A DNA stretch of 64,000 bases from positions 248,001 to 312,000 of the forward strand of contig CALYLX010000069.1 in assembly GCA_944990035.1 (NCBI GenBank), written 5' to 3'. The position numbers were made by a program, and so were the translations under genes. Shown here piece by piece: positions 12,131-22,632 of this stretch. A model generated the notes under the pieces. It saw only the letters and a list, made by a program, of their open reading frames with translations. It ran no database searches and was not told the origin of the DNA. Each line of letters begins with the position of its first letter. The stretch's first letter is position 1. The stretch is from Clitopilus passeckerianus. Taxonomy: Eukaryota > Basidiomycota > Agaricomycetes > Agaricales > Entolomataceae.

Positions 12131-13436
12131 ATGCAATTCAACGCGCCAGCACAAATGGCCCAAGGACTTCTGCAGCCGCCCGTGCTTGCGTCAACTCGCT
12201 ACAGCGTAGACAAGGGTTCAACAGTCTCCTGTGCTCACGATATTGCAGCTCTCACCTTACTTCTCTGGGATACGGCATTGACCTTTGGAGGGGGGTACCA
12301 GCTGATCTGGAGGTGGGTGATTCGTGAAGACAGGATCCCTCAGTCATTCGATGCTAACAATTACATAGGCAACCATGTCCTGGTTACATTAAGTGGATAT
12401 TTTGGCTGGTAAGATACCCTGCTATTGCTGCGCAAATGTGAGTTTCGTCAAAGTTTTGCAAGTTCAATTGTAGACTGACTGTGCCAGAAAGGGTAAATGC
12501 GGCATTTGTCTGGAATAACATGGTCCATGCACCATTGCCCATACCCATAGAAGTGTGCCGGAAACACTTTTCTTCCCAACTCGTCGTATTTCGTTGCTGC
12601 ATGTTAATTCTTGATCTATTTCTGGGACTAAGAGGTACTTGTTCTCTTGCTTGGCTTCAGCTCCCGCTCACGTCCCTGGCACTCTTTTAGTCTATACACT
12701 CTACAATAGAGACCGCCATATTGGGCGCATGCTATCCTATGGATTGATAGTAAGTATACTCACCTCGCTGATAGGTGGAACGAGAATACGAAATGGTGTA
12801 CAATTCGACGTTGCTTGTGTACCACACTCAACGCCCGTGTACACCTTTGCGGTAGTCGTGTAAGTGATTTGGTACTGTGGAGAGGTTTGGAATCTGAACC
12901 AGCTCACCTTCTTCGCAGAACCGTATCAGTATTTCGATACGGATTCCTGGCGTACCTAACTTGTAAGAGGAGTGCTTTGGAACGTCTGAGAGGGTTCTCT
13001 CCAAGAATTACTCGCCTGATGCATAAAGAGTCGCTGATTACGCTCGTTGGTCCTGTCGGTGCGTATATCTTCTTAGCCATCATCTTGAATATGCACTAAC
13101 AGGATCGAATTGGTGACAGGGATTGCTCTTGGCGTATTCCCTTACGGTACTATTTATCACGCTACTGGACATGCATTATTCGTGTGAGTGGCCTACGACC
13201 TCAGGAATGGAGAGGGAATTGATTCTGACGCCTTACGTTCAGATGGCCCACTACCTTCGCTTCCATCTTTGTCAGTTTGGATCGAAACTCTCATTTCCTT
13301 GTCTGAATATAGGACTGATAGGGTGTTACAGTGCTGCCGGCTGATTCTGAACATGCGATATCTCAAATCTAAAGGCGGTAGAAAGGACGATAGCCTTTCA
13401 CTGGCTAGAAAAATACATGAACATGAAGAGGCTTAG
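12131..13436 (+). CDS. DUF6533 domain multi-pass membrane protein, array member 6 (divergent)
   Basis: Exons: 12131-12312, 12369-12437, 12492-12634, 12691-12859, 12919-13058, 13120-13183, 13243-13270, 13332-13436, about 299 aa. The core is LLLWDTALTFGGGYQ, LIWR, then WIFWLVRYP. Later exons (169, 64, 28 and 105 nt) keep the lengths seen in the other members, which supports the model. The extra intron after LIWR is at the same place as in member 5, so the two share a more recent ancestor or an ancestral intron lost in members 1-4. The C-terminus is a charged Lys/Asp/Glu tail. No intron was placed between the N-terminus and the core because the frame is open; a short intron there is possible. 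Confidence 0.7.
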
Positions 13437-13638
13437 ACGTTTGACCGAGCTTTCCTTGTGACTAATTAGGGTCCTCCACAATTGGATCCACTGTTTTATG
13501 CGCGAACACGCCCGTTACTGTTTAAAATGTATCGTATAGTCGACGTACAGTATACTATTATGCAAGGCCCGAGTTTGATAACCTTTTCTCTGTGTCTATT
13601 TGGTGACATCCGGGATCCATGGCGATGAAAAAAGGGGT

Positions 13639-13725
13639 CTGTCCCAGAGAGACTTGAACTCTCGATCTTCCGATTGATCAAGAGAGGTAACAGTCGGACG
13701 CTTTAACCAACTAAGCCATGGGACA
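13639..13725 (-). tRNA. tRNA-Asn (anticodon GTT) with a 13-nt intron
   Basis: Read on the minus strand the sequence folds as a full cloverleaf: 7-bp acceptor stem (TGTCCCA with TGGGACA), D-arm GCTTAGTTGGTTAAAGC, anticodon stem TCCGA/TCGGA, T-arm GAGAG-TTCAAGT-CTCTC, discriminator G. The anticodon loop is CTGTTA, then 13 extra nt, then A. That puts the extra bases after position 37, the canonical nuclear tRNA intron site, and gives anticodon GTT. The arm TCCGACTGTTA…ATCGGAAGATCG resembles fungal tRNA-Asn. Confidence 0.88.
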
Positions 13726-13780
13726 TACCTGATCAGTACAACATTGACCCTATTGGCCCCAGCTGAACTTCTTCCACGTG

Positions 13781-15920
13781 ATGAACGCGACACGATCACG
13801 ACCCGGAGTTCGACACTTGACATTCGCTGGGATTCGAACGTCGAGGGAACGCCTTAAAACGGCCAACTCCATGACACTGAGGGAGGCTATACCAAGACTC
13901 ATCGTATCCAGTAGCATGCCAAACGCGTTCAGGCCATTTCCCCAATCTCAAAGGCGTCCAGTTTCGACCAAGAAGACAGATATCGCAAGCCTCGTGAAAG
14001 CAGTCGAAGTCATTGAAATTGAGGACTCAGACGACGAAATTCAGGTTATGAAAGAGCCTAAATCAAAGGCGCCTAAGCAATGGCCTCCTAGGAGAGCGAA
14101 GAATCGATTGGCAGAAGAACAAGAAGAACAATCGACTTGTGCCAGTGTGAGCAATCAAATTGAACAGTGAGTCTTTTTGAGTCAACGCGAGCCTGCAGAG
14201 ATATATTCCCCCAGAATCCGTGCCACCTTCGCCCACGGGCCTCAAAGACCACGCACAAGCACAAGCAAGAACAGTGCTCTACCAACACGAGCAAGGCCCC
14301 CAGTAATATCGAAACGCACCATTATGCAATCTGCCAAACCTACAGCATTTCCCGTGGATGATGTTTCTCCAGAACAAGACCTGCCCCAGGACCTCGTACC
14401 ACAGCCTCTTCCAAAATACTCTTACAAGGATTACACAAAGCCAAAAGCTTATCATGTGTACATTAAAGACGAAGCCGAGGCAGACGATTTGGTGGATAGT
14501 CTTCGTCCAGGGTGCCTTTTCATCTTCCCATTGTGCAGATACAAACTGTGTTCTAACTTTAAATATCTAGGCCTGTCGCAATGGACATGGAATGGCGCGT
14601 AATCAAACGCTTTGGACAAGGCGAGCGAAGAACTGCTTTGGTTCAGGTCGCCGATACGGCAGGCTTGATCCTGCTTATCCAGGTCTACAACATGGCCCGT
14701 ACGTCGCTTTTTTCTGATCGTAAGCCTTTGATCTCAACTTCCTTCAGGCTTTCCTAGGCGTCTTGTGGTATGCTAAAGTCCTTTCCCCCTTCGGTAGTCA
14801 ACCTAATGCGATGGCTCTGACAGAAATTGCTCGAAGATGCCGATATACCCAAGCTTGGGGCAAATATCCTCGGTGAGCGTTCTCTACATCCATTTCTATA
14901 GTTACTGACGGGAGCTCCAGGCGATGGGAAGAAGCTTTTCAGAGATTACGGCATTCTCTGCAAAAACCTGGTTGAGCTTGGTGCAGTCGCCCAAATTGTG
15001 GACCCCGAAAGCCAGAAGACCAAACGCAAAGTGATTGCACTCGCCAAGGTCTGTCACGACCAATCTTCTCTTAGCTCCACGGGGAGATCTCAATACTCTT
15101 CGTAGTTGGTGGAGCAATACTGTGGCAAAGAACTAGAAAAAGGTGCTGAACGAACTAGCAATTGGGAAGATCCTTTAACCACTCTACAGTGCGAGTGTGG
15201 GTGTACTTGCACAGCTCTAACCCTGTCCTTAGACTGACCGCTGAGCACAGACGCTGCCAATGATGCCCACTGCAGTGTCATGATTTATCAACGCCTCCTT
15301 GAGCTCGGTCGCGAGAACGGCGCCAACCTGTCAGAGGCCTCTACTTTCTTCTCAGCAAACGTCCAGATGTTATACGAGACTCCGCCTATATCCCGTTCAT
15401 CTTCTGTGGAAACAACGGCATCTGCCTCTTCTGGAACAAGCGTTAGAACAGATGACACTGAGTTAACGATACCAGACACAGTCGATTCCCAGGAAACGAC
15501 GACAACAAAACCCGTTGCACCCACACTCCAGAGGACGGCCAGCAAGCCATTCGTTAAGTCGCAGCACATGCGTGCATATAAGTTCTGGCACGAGAAGAAC
15601 ATGGCGTTGGAGAGGATGTGCAAGGAGCTGAGCTTGAAAGGGCAAGGTTTTGCAGAAGGCAAACCGGGAGATCCTTTGAAGGGTGGGACTGTCATGTAAG
15701 TGCAGGCAGCGGGTGTGTTCGGAGCTTACTGACCACCTTATCATGGATTTGCAGCTCGTATGTGATTGGTGCTCTAACCTCTGACCCTTCACTTCCGTTC
15801 GACATGCGAAAGTTGAGAGAACTGGTGCAGATGGAGATTGGGTCCTGGGTTCGTCACCGTGAATGGATACTTCAGGCCCACCAGGATGGGAGAGGGCTCC
15901 CACAAGCAGACAATATTTAA
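13781..15920 (+). CDS. WRN-like DEDDy 3'-5' exonuclease domain protein
   Basis: Nine exons: 13781-14146, 14201-14511, 14571-14698, 14748-14767, 14824-14872, 14921-15048, 15106-15190, 15251-15695, 15755-15920, about 565 aa. The N-terminal third is basic and low-complexity, with an acidic EIEDSDDE patch. The nuclease core begins at PVAMDMEWRV (first Asp and Glu), continues through GLILLIQVYNMARFP and GANILGDGKKLFRDYG (second Asp), and ends with QYAANDAH, the YxxxD motif of the DEDDy class. The family (Werner exonuclease/RNase D-like) removes nucleotides from DNA or RNA 3' ends. The Ser/Thr-rich C-terminal extension is not recognised. Intron 7 appears to use a GC donor. Several in-frame ATGs exist (13781, 13871 or later), so the start is uncertain, as is the first splice (14146/14201). 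Confidence 0.82.
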
Positions 15921-16086
15921 GAATCTGAACGTTCATAACATGGGGTATATCTTATTATCGACGCCTCGGGGCTAAAGACAATCTATCGATTGTTCATCTT
16001 CCACTATCCATGTACAACAGACTGGGATATTTTATATACTTGTACATATGTTTATAGAGTATGACTTAAAGGAATAAATGTAACAT

Positions 16087-18045
16087 TTAGAGCCCTATGT
16101 TGGTGTAAGGCGTAGGGTTTGTCACATCCTCAACGTGTGGGTTGCCAGCGCACTTTTTGTTCTTGATGCAGTCCGCAATCTTCGTCCCAGCGTCCAAACC
16201 TTCGAAGTAGGCGCCATGCAAGAAACCTATGAAAACCCAGATTAGCATATGGTTGTCTTCTCTAACAACTATGAAACAACGAACCATAATACTTCAAGCT
16301 CGTGTACTCTCCTGCGAACCACAATTTCCCGATAGTAGCTCGCAGATTGTCGTGATGTTCTGAGAAGAAAGCGGGTGGCCAGTTGGAGTATGAACCACGA
16401 TAGAGAGGGTCGGAGAACCAGCGAGGGAAGAAGAATTCAGTGGGTTCGGGGATGGTGATGTTGGGGTACATTGAACGGAGAACACCCAGGACTTCGCCTT
16501 GGACTTGGGCATCCGTAAGGCCTTCAATGCGTTCGGAGAAGTCACCCTGATGTGATGATCCTGAGGCTGAAGTTCGGCTTTAGAAGATGGGTTGGGCTTA
16601 CGGTGACAGTGACGAAGAGAATGCCAGAGCCAGGCAGGAAGTTCTCGTGATCGAGACTTTGCCAGACAGCGTATCTGCCGCGCTCCTCATCCGCGTACAG
16701 CGCCATCTGAAAATGTTGAGTTTATTACTTGTTCGCATGGGTAGTCGAAAAGAGGTACATACCTCAGTATCAAACCAGAACTTTTGGTCAAAGTGGAGGA
16801 AGATTTTGGTGTATGTTCCCATGGTCATTGTTGCCAGAGCTTCTTGCTTATAGTCTGCAGGTACAATGGACTAGGTGTAAGCAGAGGAGAGAATTCTTGA
16901 CTGATTGCCAACAGACCTGGCAGGGTTGGTTCAAATACGACGTCATCGTTCTGCAAAACGCCCAAGCTGAACGTGCACAAAGCATGCGCGCCCGAGAGTA
17001 CAGAACCATCAGCTAAAGTGACAGTGACACCCTTGCCGGTATATGAGATCTTCTTGACGGTTGAGTTCAGAAGCACTTGCTGATCGAAGTCGACAAAATC
17101 TTTGGCTTCTTCGATGATCAATGTCTTGAACCCTCGAGGGTCGATGGCGAGTAGATTGTCTTCTGAGAATCCACCTTGGTCGGCGACATATGTGAAATTG
17201 TTGTTCTAGACCAGATCTCTTGTGTCAACTATAAGCCTTATAACCAGGTAAAGGTTACTCTCACCCACGCAGACGCGATAGCGGAGCTTTGCTCGGGGGT
17301 TTGAGCGTACTCCCAATCAAACTGGGCAACAAATGTAAGTGGTGACATTCCATGAAACGCTTTAGAGCAGACTGACCAAGAAATACTCAGCAGCTCTGGC
17401 GTGCACATCGGTGCGCTTTGCGCCGACGAGCGTATACCCGCTTCTTCCACTTATGTCAACCAACTTTTTATCCACGCGGGTCCCTATTGAATCGAGTTCA
17501 GACGGGTTAGGACGAGTTTACTCCCGAACCCGTTAGCCACCGACCTGAGAGAACCGTGAGGTCGTCGAGACAATCTGAGGCATAGTCGATGCTTTCGGTG
17601 TAGTCGACCGGTCCAGTCTCGTCATAATAAGCTAATTTGTGTGGCTTAGAAAGTAGGACAATGTCAACATGGTGGTGAACTCACTGATGCTTTCATAGAT
17701 ATCATTGAATTGCGTCGAAACGTTATATTTCTCCACCAGAGTCAAAATCGGATTAACGGGGCCGTCTCCTTCTTGGGTTCCTTGAATCCAATTGGCTCCA
17801 AGTTCTACGGTATGATTTGCAAAGGTGTGGCTCCTCAATCGACCACCCAGCTCATCCCGGCCCTCGATGATGAGGAAGTCCTTGATACCCTTCTGGTACA
17901 GCGTTCGGGCCGCTATAACACCGGTTACACCACCTCCCAGGATGAGGACTGTTGCATTATGCTTAGGGGCTGCAGATTGGATGATGGAGGCATGGGTTGA
18001 GAGAGGCAGCAGAAGTGCACACAGCACGGGGAGGAGTACTACCAT
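16087..18045 (-). CDS. secreted flavin amine oxidase, polyamine oxidase-like (copy 1)
   Basis: The ATG at 18045 begins a hydrophobic signal-like segment (VVLLPVLCALLLPL). Next come the FAD-binding Rossmann motif VLILGGGVTGVIAART, EGRDELGGRLRS and ELGANWIQG, as in polyamine/monoamine oxidases. Downstream exons give FDWEYAQTPEQ, a second FAD-contact region (LCTFSLGVLQNDDVVF) and the C-terminal FAD motif LWFAGEYTSLKYYG followed by HGAYFEGLDAG. The family oxidises secondary amines such as spermine or spermidine, releasing hydrogen peroxide. Many short introns split the gene. It lies tail-to-head behind a close paralogue on the same strand, the result of a tandem duplication. The signal segment points to the secretory route; substrate cannot be told from sequence. 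Confidence 0.82.
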
Positions 18046-18450
18046 GGTTTTCAACAAGGTCTACTCTCCATGTTGCTGAGCCGTATAAGAAGCACCGTCG
18101 GTTATCATGTTGATATGCTCCATATGAAAAGAAACCTTCTCGGTGTCTGTGATAAAGATACAGTTTCTCGAAGACCTTGCTTGATGGGGGACTGAGGTGA
18201 AAGTCAGCGTGAGAATACGGCTATGCCAGAGGCTGGAGCTCTCAGATCTCAGCGCTCAGCCTTGAGTCCACGGCCATGGGGACAAACCTTCCTAAAGTAG
18301 CTACTAGCCATGGCTTAGTCTTCAGACAGAGAAGTCAAGACTGGCCTTTGCTTGAGCGCTCAGCGTTTAACACTGGCAGGTCACCTCAAAAGTTACACAT
18401 TGCTCAAAGAAATTCATTAATGGCACTAAAAATAGAAACTGCTCTACTAC

Positions 18451-20390
18451 TCAATCTTTCAGTCCGTTGTAAGGACTTCCGTTCAGAACTTGGGCCTCGA
18501 ACGGCATATCGGCACATTTGCCCTTCTTTATACATGCGCCTATCCTGGTTGCAATGTCAAGGCCCTCGTAGTACGCGCCGTGCAAAAAGCCTGAATGCAG
18601 TGAGGAATAAAGCACCTCCGAAAGGTAGGCCGAACTTACCGTAATATTTCAAGCTGGTGTGTTCACCTGCGAACCAGAGCCTTCCGACGTTAGCTCGAAG
18701 GTTATCGTGGTGCTCAGAGAAGAATGACGGAGGCCAGTTGGAGTACGATCCTCGGAACAGCTTGTCGTTGAACCACCGGTTGAAGTAAAAGTCAGTGGGT
18801 TCAGGCACGTCGATGTTTGGGTACATGGTACGCAATACGCTCATGACCTCTGCTTTCACCTGGTCGTCGGACAAAAGCTCGATTCTTTCAGAGAAATCGC
18901 CCTGTAAATGTGTCAGAGGGAGTGTAGTAGGAAAGAGGCCTGTGCTCACTGTGACTGTAGTGATGAGGAGGTGAGAGCCGGGAACCAAGCGAGGAGTGTC
19001 AAGATTCTGCCAGACGGTGTATTTTCCACGTTCCGAGTCAGCATAGAGAGCAATCTAGACCGAATCATACTCAGAAGTCATCATACGTTCCGTGTTGGAT
19101 GCTACACACCTCATTGTCGAACCAGAACTTATGGTCAAACTTCAGGAAAATCTTGGTATAAGTAGCCATGGTCATCGTTTGAATTGCTTCTTGTTTGTGG
19201 GCTGTCGAAGTAAGGGTCAGAAAGACGAATAATCCATCAACTTGCAATTCATTACCTGGGAGGGGTGGGTGGAATACAACATCGTCATTCTGGAGGACAC
19301 CAAGGGAGAAGGTGCAGATAGCGTAGTCCGCCGAGATAGTGGCACCGTCTTCCAATGTTACAGAAACTCCAGAGTCTGACCGAGTGATATTGGTAACAAC
19401 TTTGTTAAACTGGACCTGGCGCTCAAAGTCGAGGAACTCCTTCGCCTCCTCGATGATGAAAGTTTTGAACCCACGGGGGTCGACAGAGAGCAAGTTGTCC
19501 TCTGAGAACCCGCCTTCGGAAGGAACAAACGTGAAGTTATTGATCTAGAGTCAGATTTAGATTATTCGCCTAAGCACGAAGAACTCCCAGTTTACGTACC
19601 CAGGCGGAAGCGATAGCTGAACTCTGCTCGGGAGTCTGGGCATATTCCCAGTCAAACTGTTAGAGCACCCTTTAGACAACTGTGATCCGGAAAATATACT
19701 CTTGATGGACCCACCACATAGTATTCGACTGCCCTGGCATGAGCATCCTTCCTCTTTGCGTCGACAAGGCTGTACGCTGTTCTAGCGCTGAGGTCTACCA
19801 GCTTCTTGTTGACACGGTCGCCTGTTCAAAAGGTGAATTCTAGTTGCTTTGTAAAGAATTTCAGAAACTTGCCCGCGAAGACAGTCAATTTCTGAAAGGC
19901 GTCCTCCCCGTAATTGATATCAATCGAGTAATTGGCCGGGCCACCTTGATCATATGTAGCTGTGGATGAGATGCTGTCAGTATATAGCGGGATTCGACAA
20001 CATTATAGACCTACCAACACCAGAATAAAAATCGTTCTCGACGACCTTAACTTGATGCTTCTTGACGAGGTTGAAGATAGGGTTAGCAGGTCCGCCCTCC
20101 ACCTGTGTTCCTTGAACCCAATTGGCACCAAGCTCGACCGTGGTTCCTGCAAAATCATGGCTCATAAGGCGGCCTCCAAGCTCGTCACGAGCTTCAAGGA
20201 TGAGGAAGTCGTTGATGCCCTGCTCTTTCAAAGTGCGAGCAGCGATGATTCCAGCTACGCCCCCACCGAGGATGAGGATGGTGGCATTCTTCTGGGAGCC
20301 AGGGCCGCGTCCGTAGAGGGGAACGGCAGTGCCTTGAGCGAGGATAGCGACAGAGCTAAGGAGTAGACCAAGCGTTCTCAGTTGAACCAT
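18451..20390 (-). CDS. secreted flavin amine oxidase, polyamine oxidase-like (copy 2)
   Basis: The ATG at 20390 begins a signal-like stretch (LGLLLSSVAILAQG). Visible motifs are ILILGGGVAGIIAART, EARDELGGRLMS, ELGANWVQG, then NLLSVDPRGFKTFIIEEAKE, ICTFSLGVLQNDDVVF and LWFAGEHTSLKYYG, ending HGAYYEGLDIATRIG and a short Cys-containing tail (ACIKKGKCAD). The tail resembles that of copy 1 (CIKNKKCAG), which may mean an extracellular disulfide. Same strand and order as copy 1, about 400 bp apart. Expected role is oxidation of extracellular or vacuolar polyamines with peroxide production. Multiple short introns; all motifs are intact. Confidence 0.82.
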
Positions 20391-22632
20391 GATGGGAGGC
20401 GCTCTAGAGTTCAATGTGGAACTGGGGAAAATACTTGGTCAATCGGCCACCTTTAAAACCCACAAGCTGGTCGAGAACCTTACGTCAGATTATATTCATT
20501 CGCTTCTATGCTGTTCTTCGGACGGCACAAGAGCATCACGATGCTGTTAGCGTGTCTAATAAACGTGTGGCGGAAGCATTACGGTGATGTGCATATTGGT
20601 CTGCACTTTCATTACGGTAGGATCTCTTGCCAAGCCGATAGTTTAGCGTCTGATGTGACTACAACCTCGACCTCGCCGCCGGCGGAGAGCGGACAACGAC
20701 ATTATTGCACCCAACGACCATTTGACGGGGAGGAAGGAACGTTCATCTGGATGTGGGGACCTTGGACTACTGGACTACCAGAAGCTTGAAAATTAGATGT
20801 TACAATACGTAAGTTGATCAAACGTAACGAGAGAGCGACATGAATCGAAGAGCACGGTGAAATTCCTTGTTGAAGATCCGTTCGGAAGCTTGGGTAGCTT
20901 TCCAGTGGTACATCAGGGGCTCGTTTAGCGGCTACTTCCAAAAATCGACTCCAGAACAATATTGTAAGATTGACCAAGCCCCAAGAAACGAAGGTGAGCG
21001 AAAGACTTCCTGATAAGCAAGGTTCCGAGGAGTACATCAGGGTGAGATCTGGATATGGCCTAGGGATTGGCGAGAAATGAAAGGGTTCCATTGATGTATT
21101 GGGTCCCCCGCTCGAGATCTGTGTTTCCAGAGTAGTTTCTGGCGAACTTGGAATAAGGTTATACTTTTCAAGCCCTTATTTCATCATCGCTTCCCCCCAC
21201 AGCCGATTAAACTCGATTTTCAATGGGAGCTCAAGATAGTAAGGTATCACAGAAAGCCGTTTGCCTGTCAAGGACATCATAAAGGACAGTGGGAATTCTA
21301 CATGGCCTGGACCGCGTGATCGGTAATTTCAGCTTCCGACCGCATAGTTCCGTGAGGACATCGTCTGAGTTTGAAAAGTCCCAGCGAAACCTTCTATTAA
21401 TTACTACAATGATGCGACCTAAAATGCTAAACCATTACTTTTGGGTCAAGCAAGCGAGCAGCGGACGGCTCTTGCATGGCGATTCCCCTCAGGATGACGA
21501 TAACCACGTCCGCCGACAATACATTCGCTGGTACGCTGTAGTGGTCCCATCACAGCTGTCAACGAACTTTTCTGTGAAAGCGATTCCAGTTTGAAATGCA
21601 AACGACTGGAGTAGGCTTTCTGAACGTCGAGAACCAGGAGACACCCTTCCATTCAACCCATCTATGCTCCGTTTGATCTCAAGATTTTACACCGCATTTT
21701 GAAATCATGTAATTTCCGAGTTGTACGTAAATGCAACGTTGTTTACTGGAAGCTTTCGGCGCGCTCGCACTTTAGCCCCTCTTCTCTTGAGCGTGGCACC
21801 GCGCCTCCTGTTTTCCGTCCTAGGGACACCTAAGCCGGATACAGGAATAGAGCTGGAGGAGTTACATTTCCATACCTAGGCAATCCCTCCAATCCGGTGT
21901 CCCAGGATCAGGTGAAGATCTTAGGTTGGGTTCTTCAAGTTAGTCCTTTGTACCAGCACCCCAAGACGCTGGCCATTCTCATGCCGAAAATAAGATGCTA
22001 AAGGTCTGGTCTTATGTCAGTTCTAGCAAGCCAGGACCTTGCTTTTGACTTGTCAATACGGGTTCTTTCGAAATCACGAGTGTGTTAGGTAGTGTTCTTG
22101 TAGTGAGCCCAACTGTTGAGATAGTGGGGCATCTGCAAAGCGTCTGAACTCCTGAAAATGTGCTAAGAGATAATCTGACAGCATGTAGCATTCATAAAAA
22201 ATCCGTAAATAGAGGTCAATCTATTTGGGTGGATTCTGAGAGGGAGAACAGACATCGTCCAACGGCCATCTGGCGAAATACGTAGTTTTAATTCAAGAAT
22301 CTAGAGTACCAACTAAGTAGTTGAGCTCCGAGTCGAAAGCCATATGTTTACTAGGCTTTTGGTAGCAGAAAGCTTAGATTCTCCTTGTCTGAGCCTTGTA
22401 GTTAAACCATGCGCTGGCCACATACGGTTTGGTGGCAAGGAAACTTATTCAGTTTGTGCATGTGAAACGACGTAATCAAAGCGAGGGTCTTATGGCCTGA
22501 AAGCTTTCCGTTGGGCGCAAAGCATAGGCTGATATTAGAAGCTGTATCAATACAACAAACAATCGGTAGTGGGCAAAAAGACACGAATTAGATCCAAATA
22601 TCAGCCCTCGTCGCTCGTACTCCTCACTTCTG
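20391..22632. other. 2.2 kb without a recognised gene
   Basis: Short frames on both strands (the largest, 129 aa at 20702-21091 minus) show no domain and no splice partners. The first few hundred bases are the likely promoter of polyamine oxidase copy 2. No repeats to the rest of the window were noticed. Confidence 0.4.

Noticed and set aside
12200..12250. possible short intron in the first exon of DUF6533 member 6
   Set aside because: A GTAGAC…TTGCAG pair exists but the resulting phase does not restore the core frame; the uninterrupted reading was kept.
20702..21091. 129-codon minus-strand frame in the 2.2 kb gap
   Set aside because: No domain, no splice partners and no repeat relationship; not enough to call a gene.
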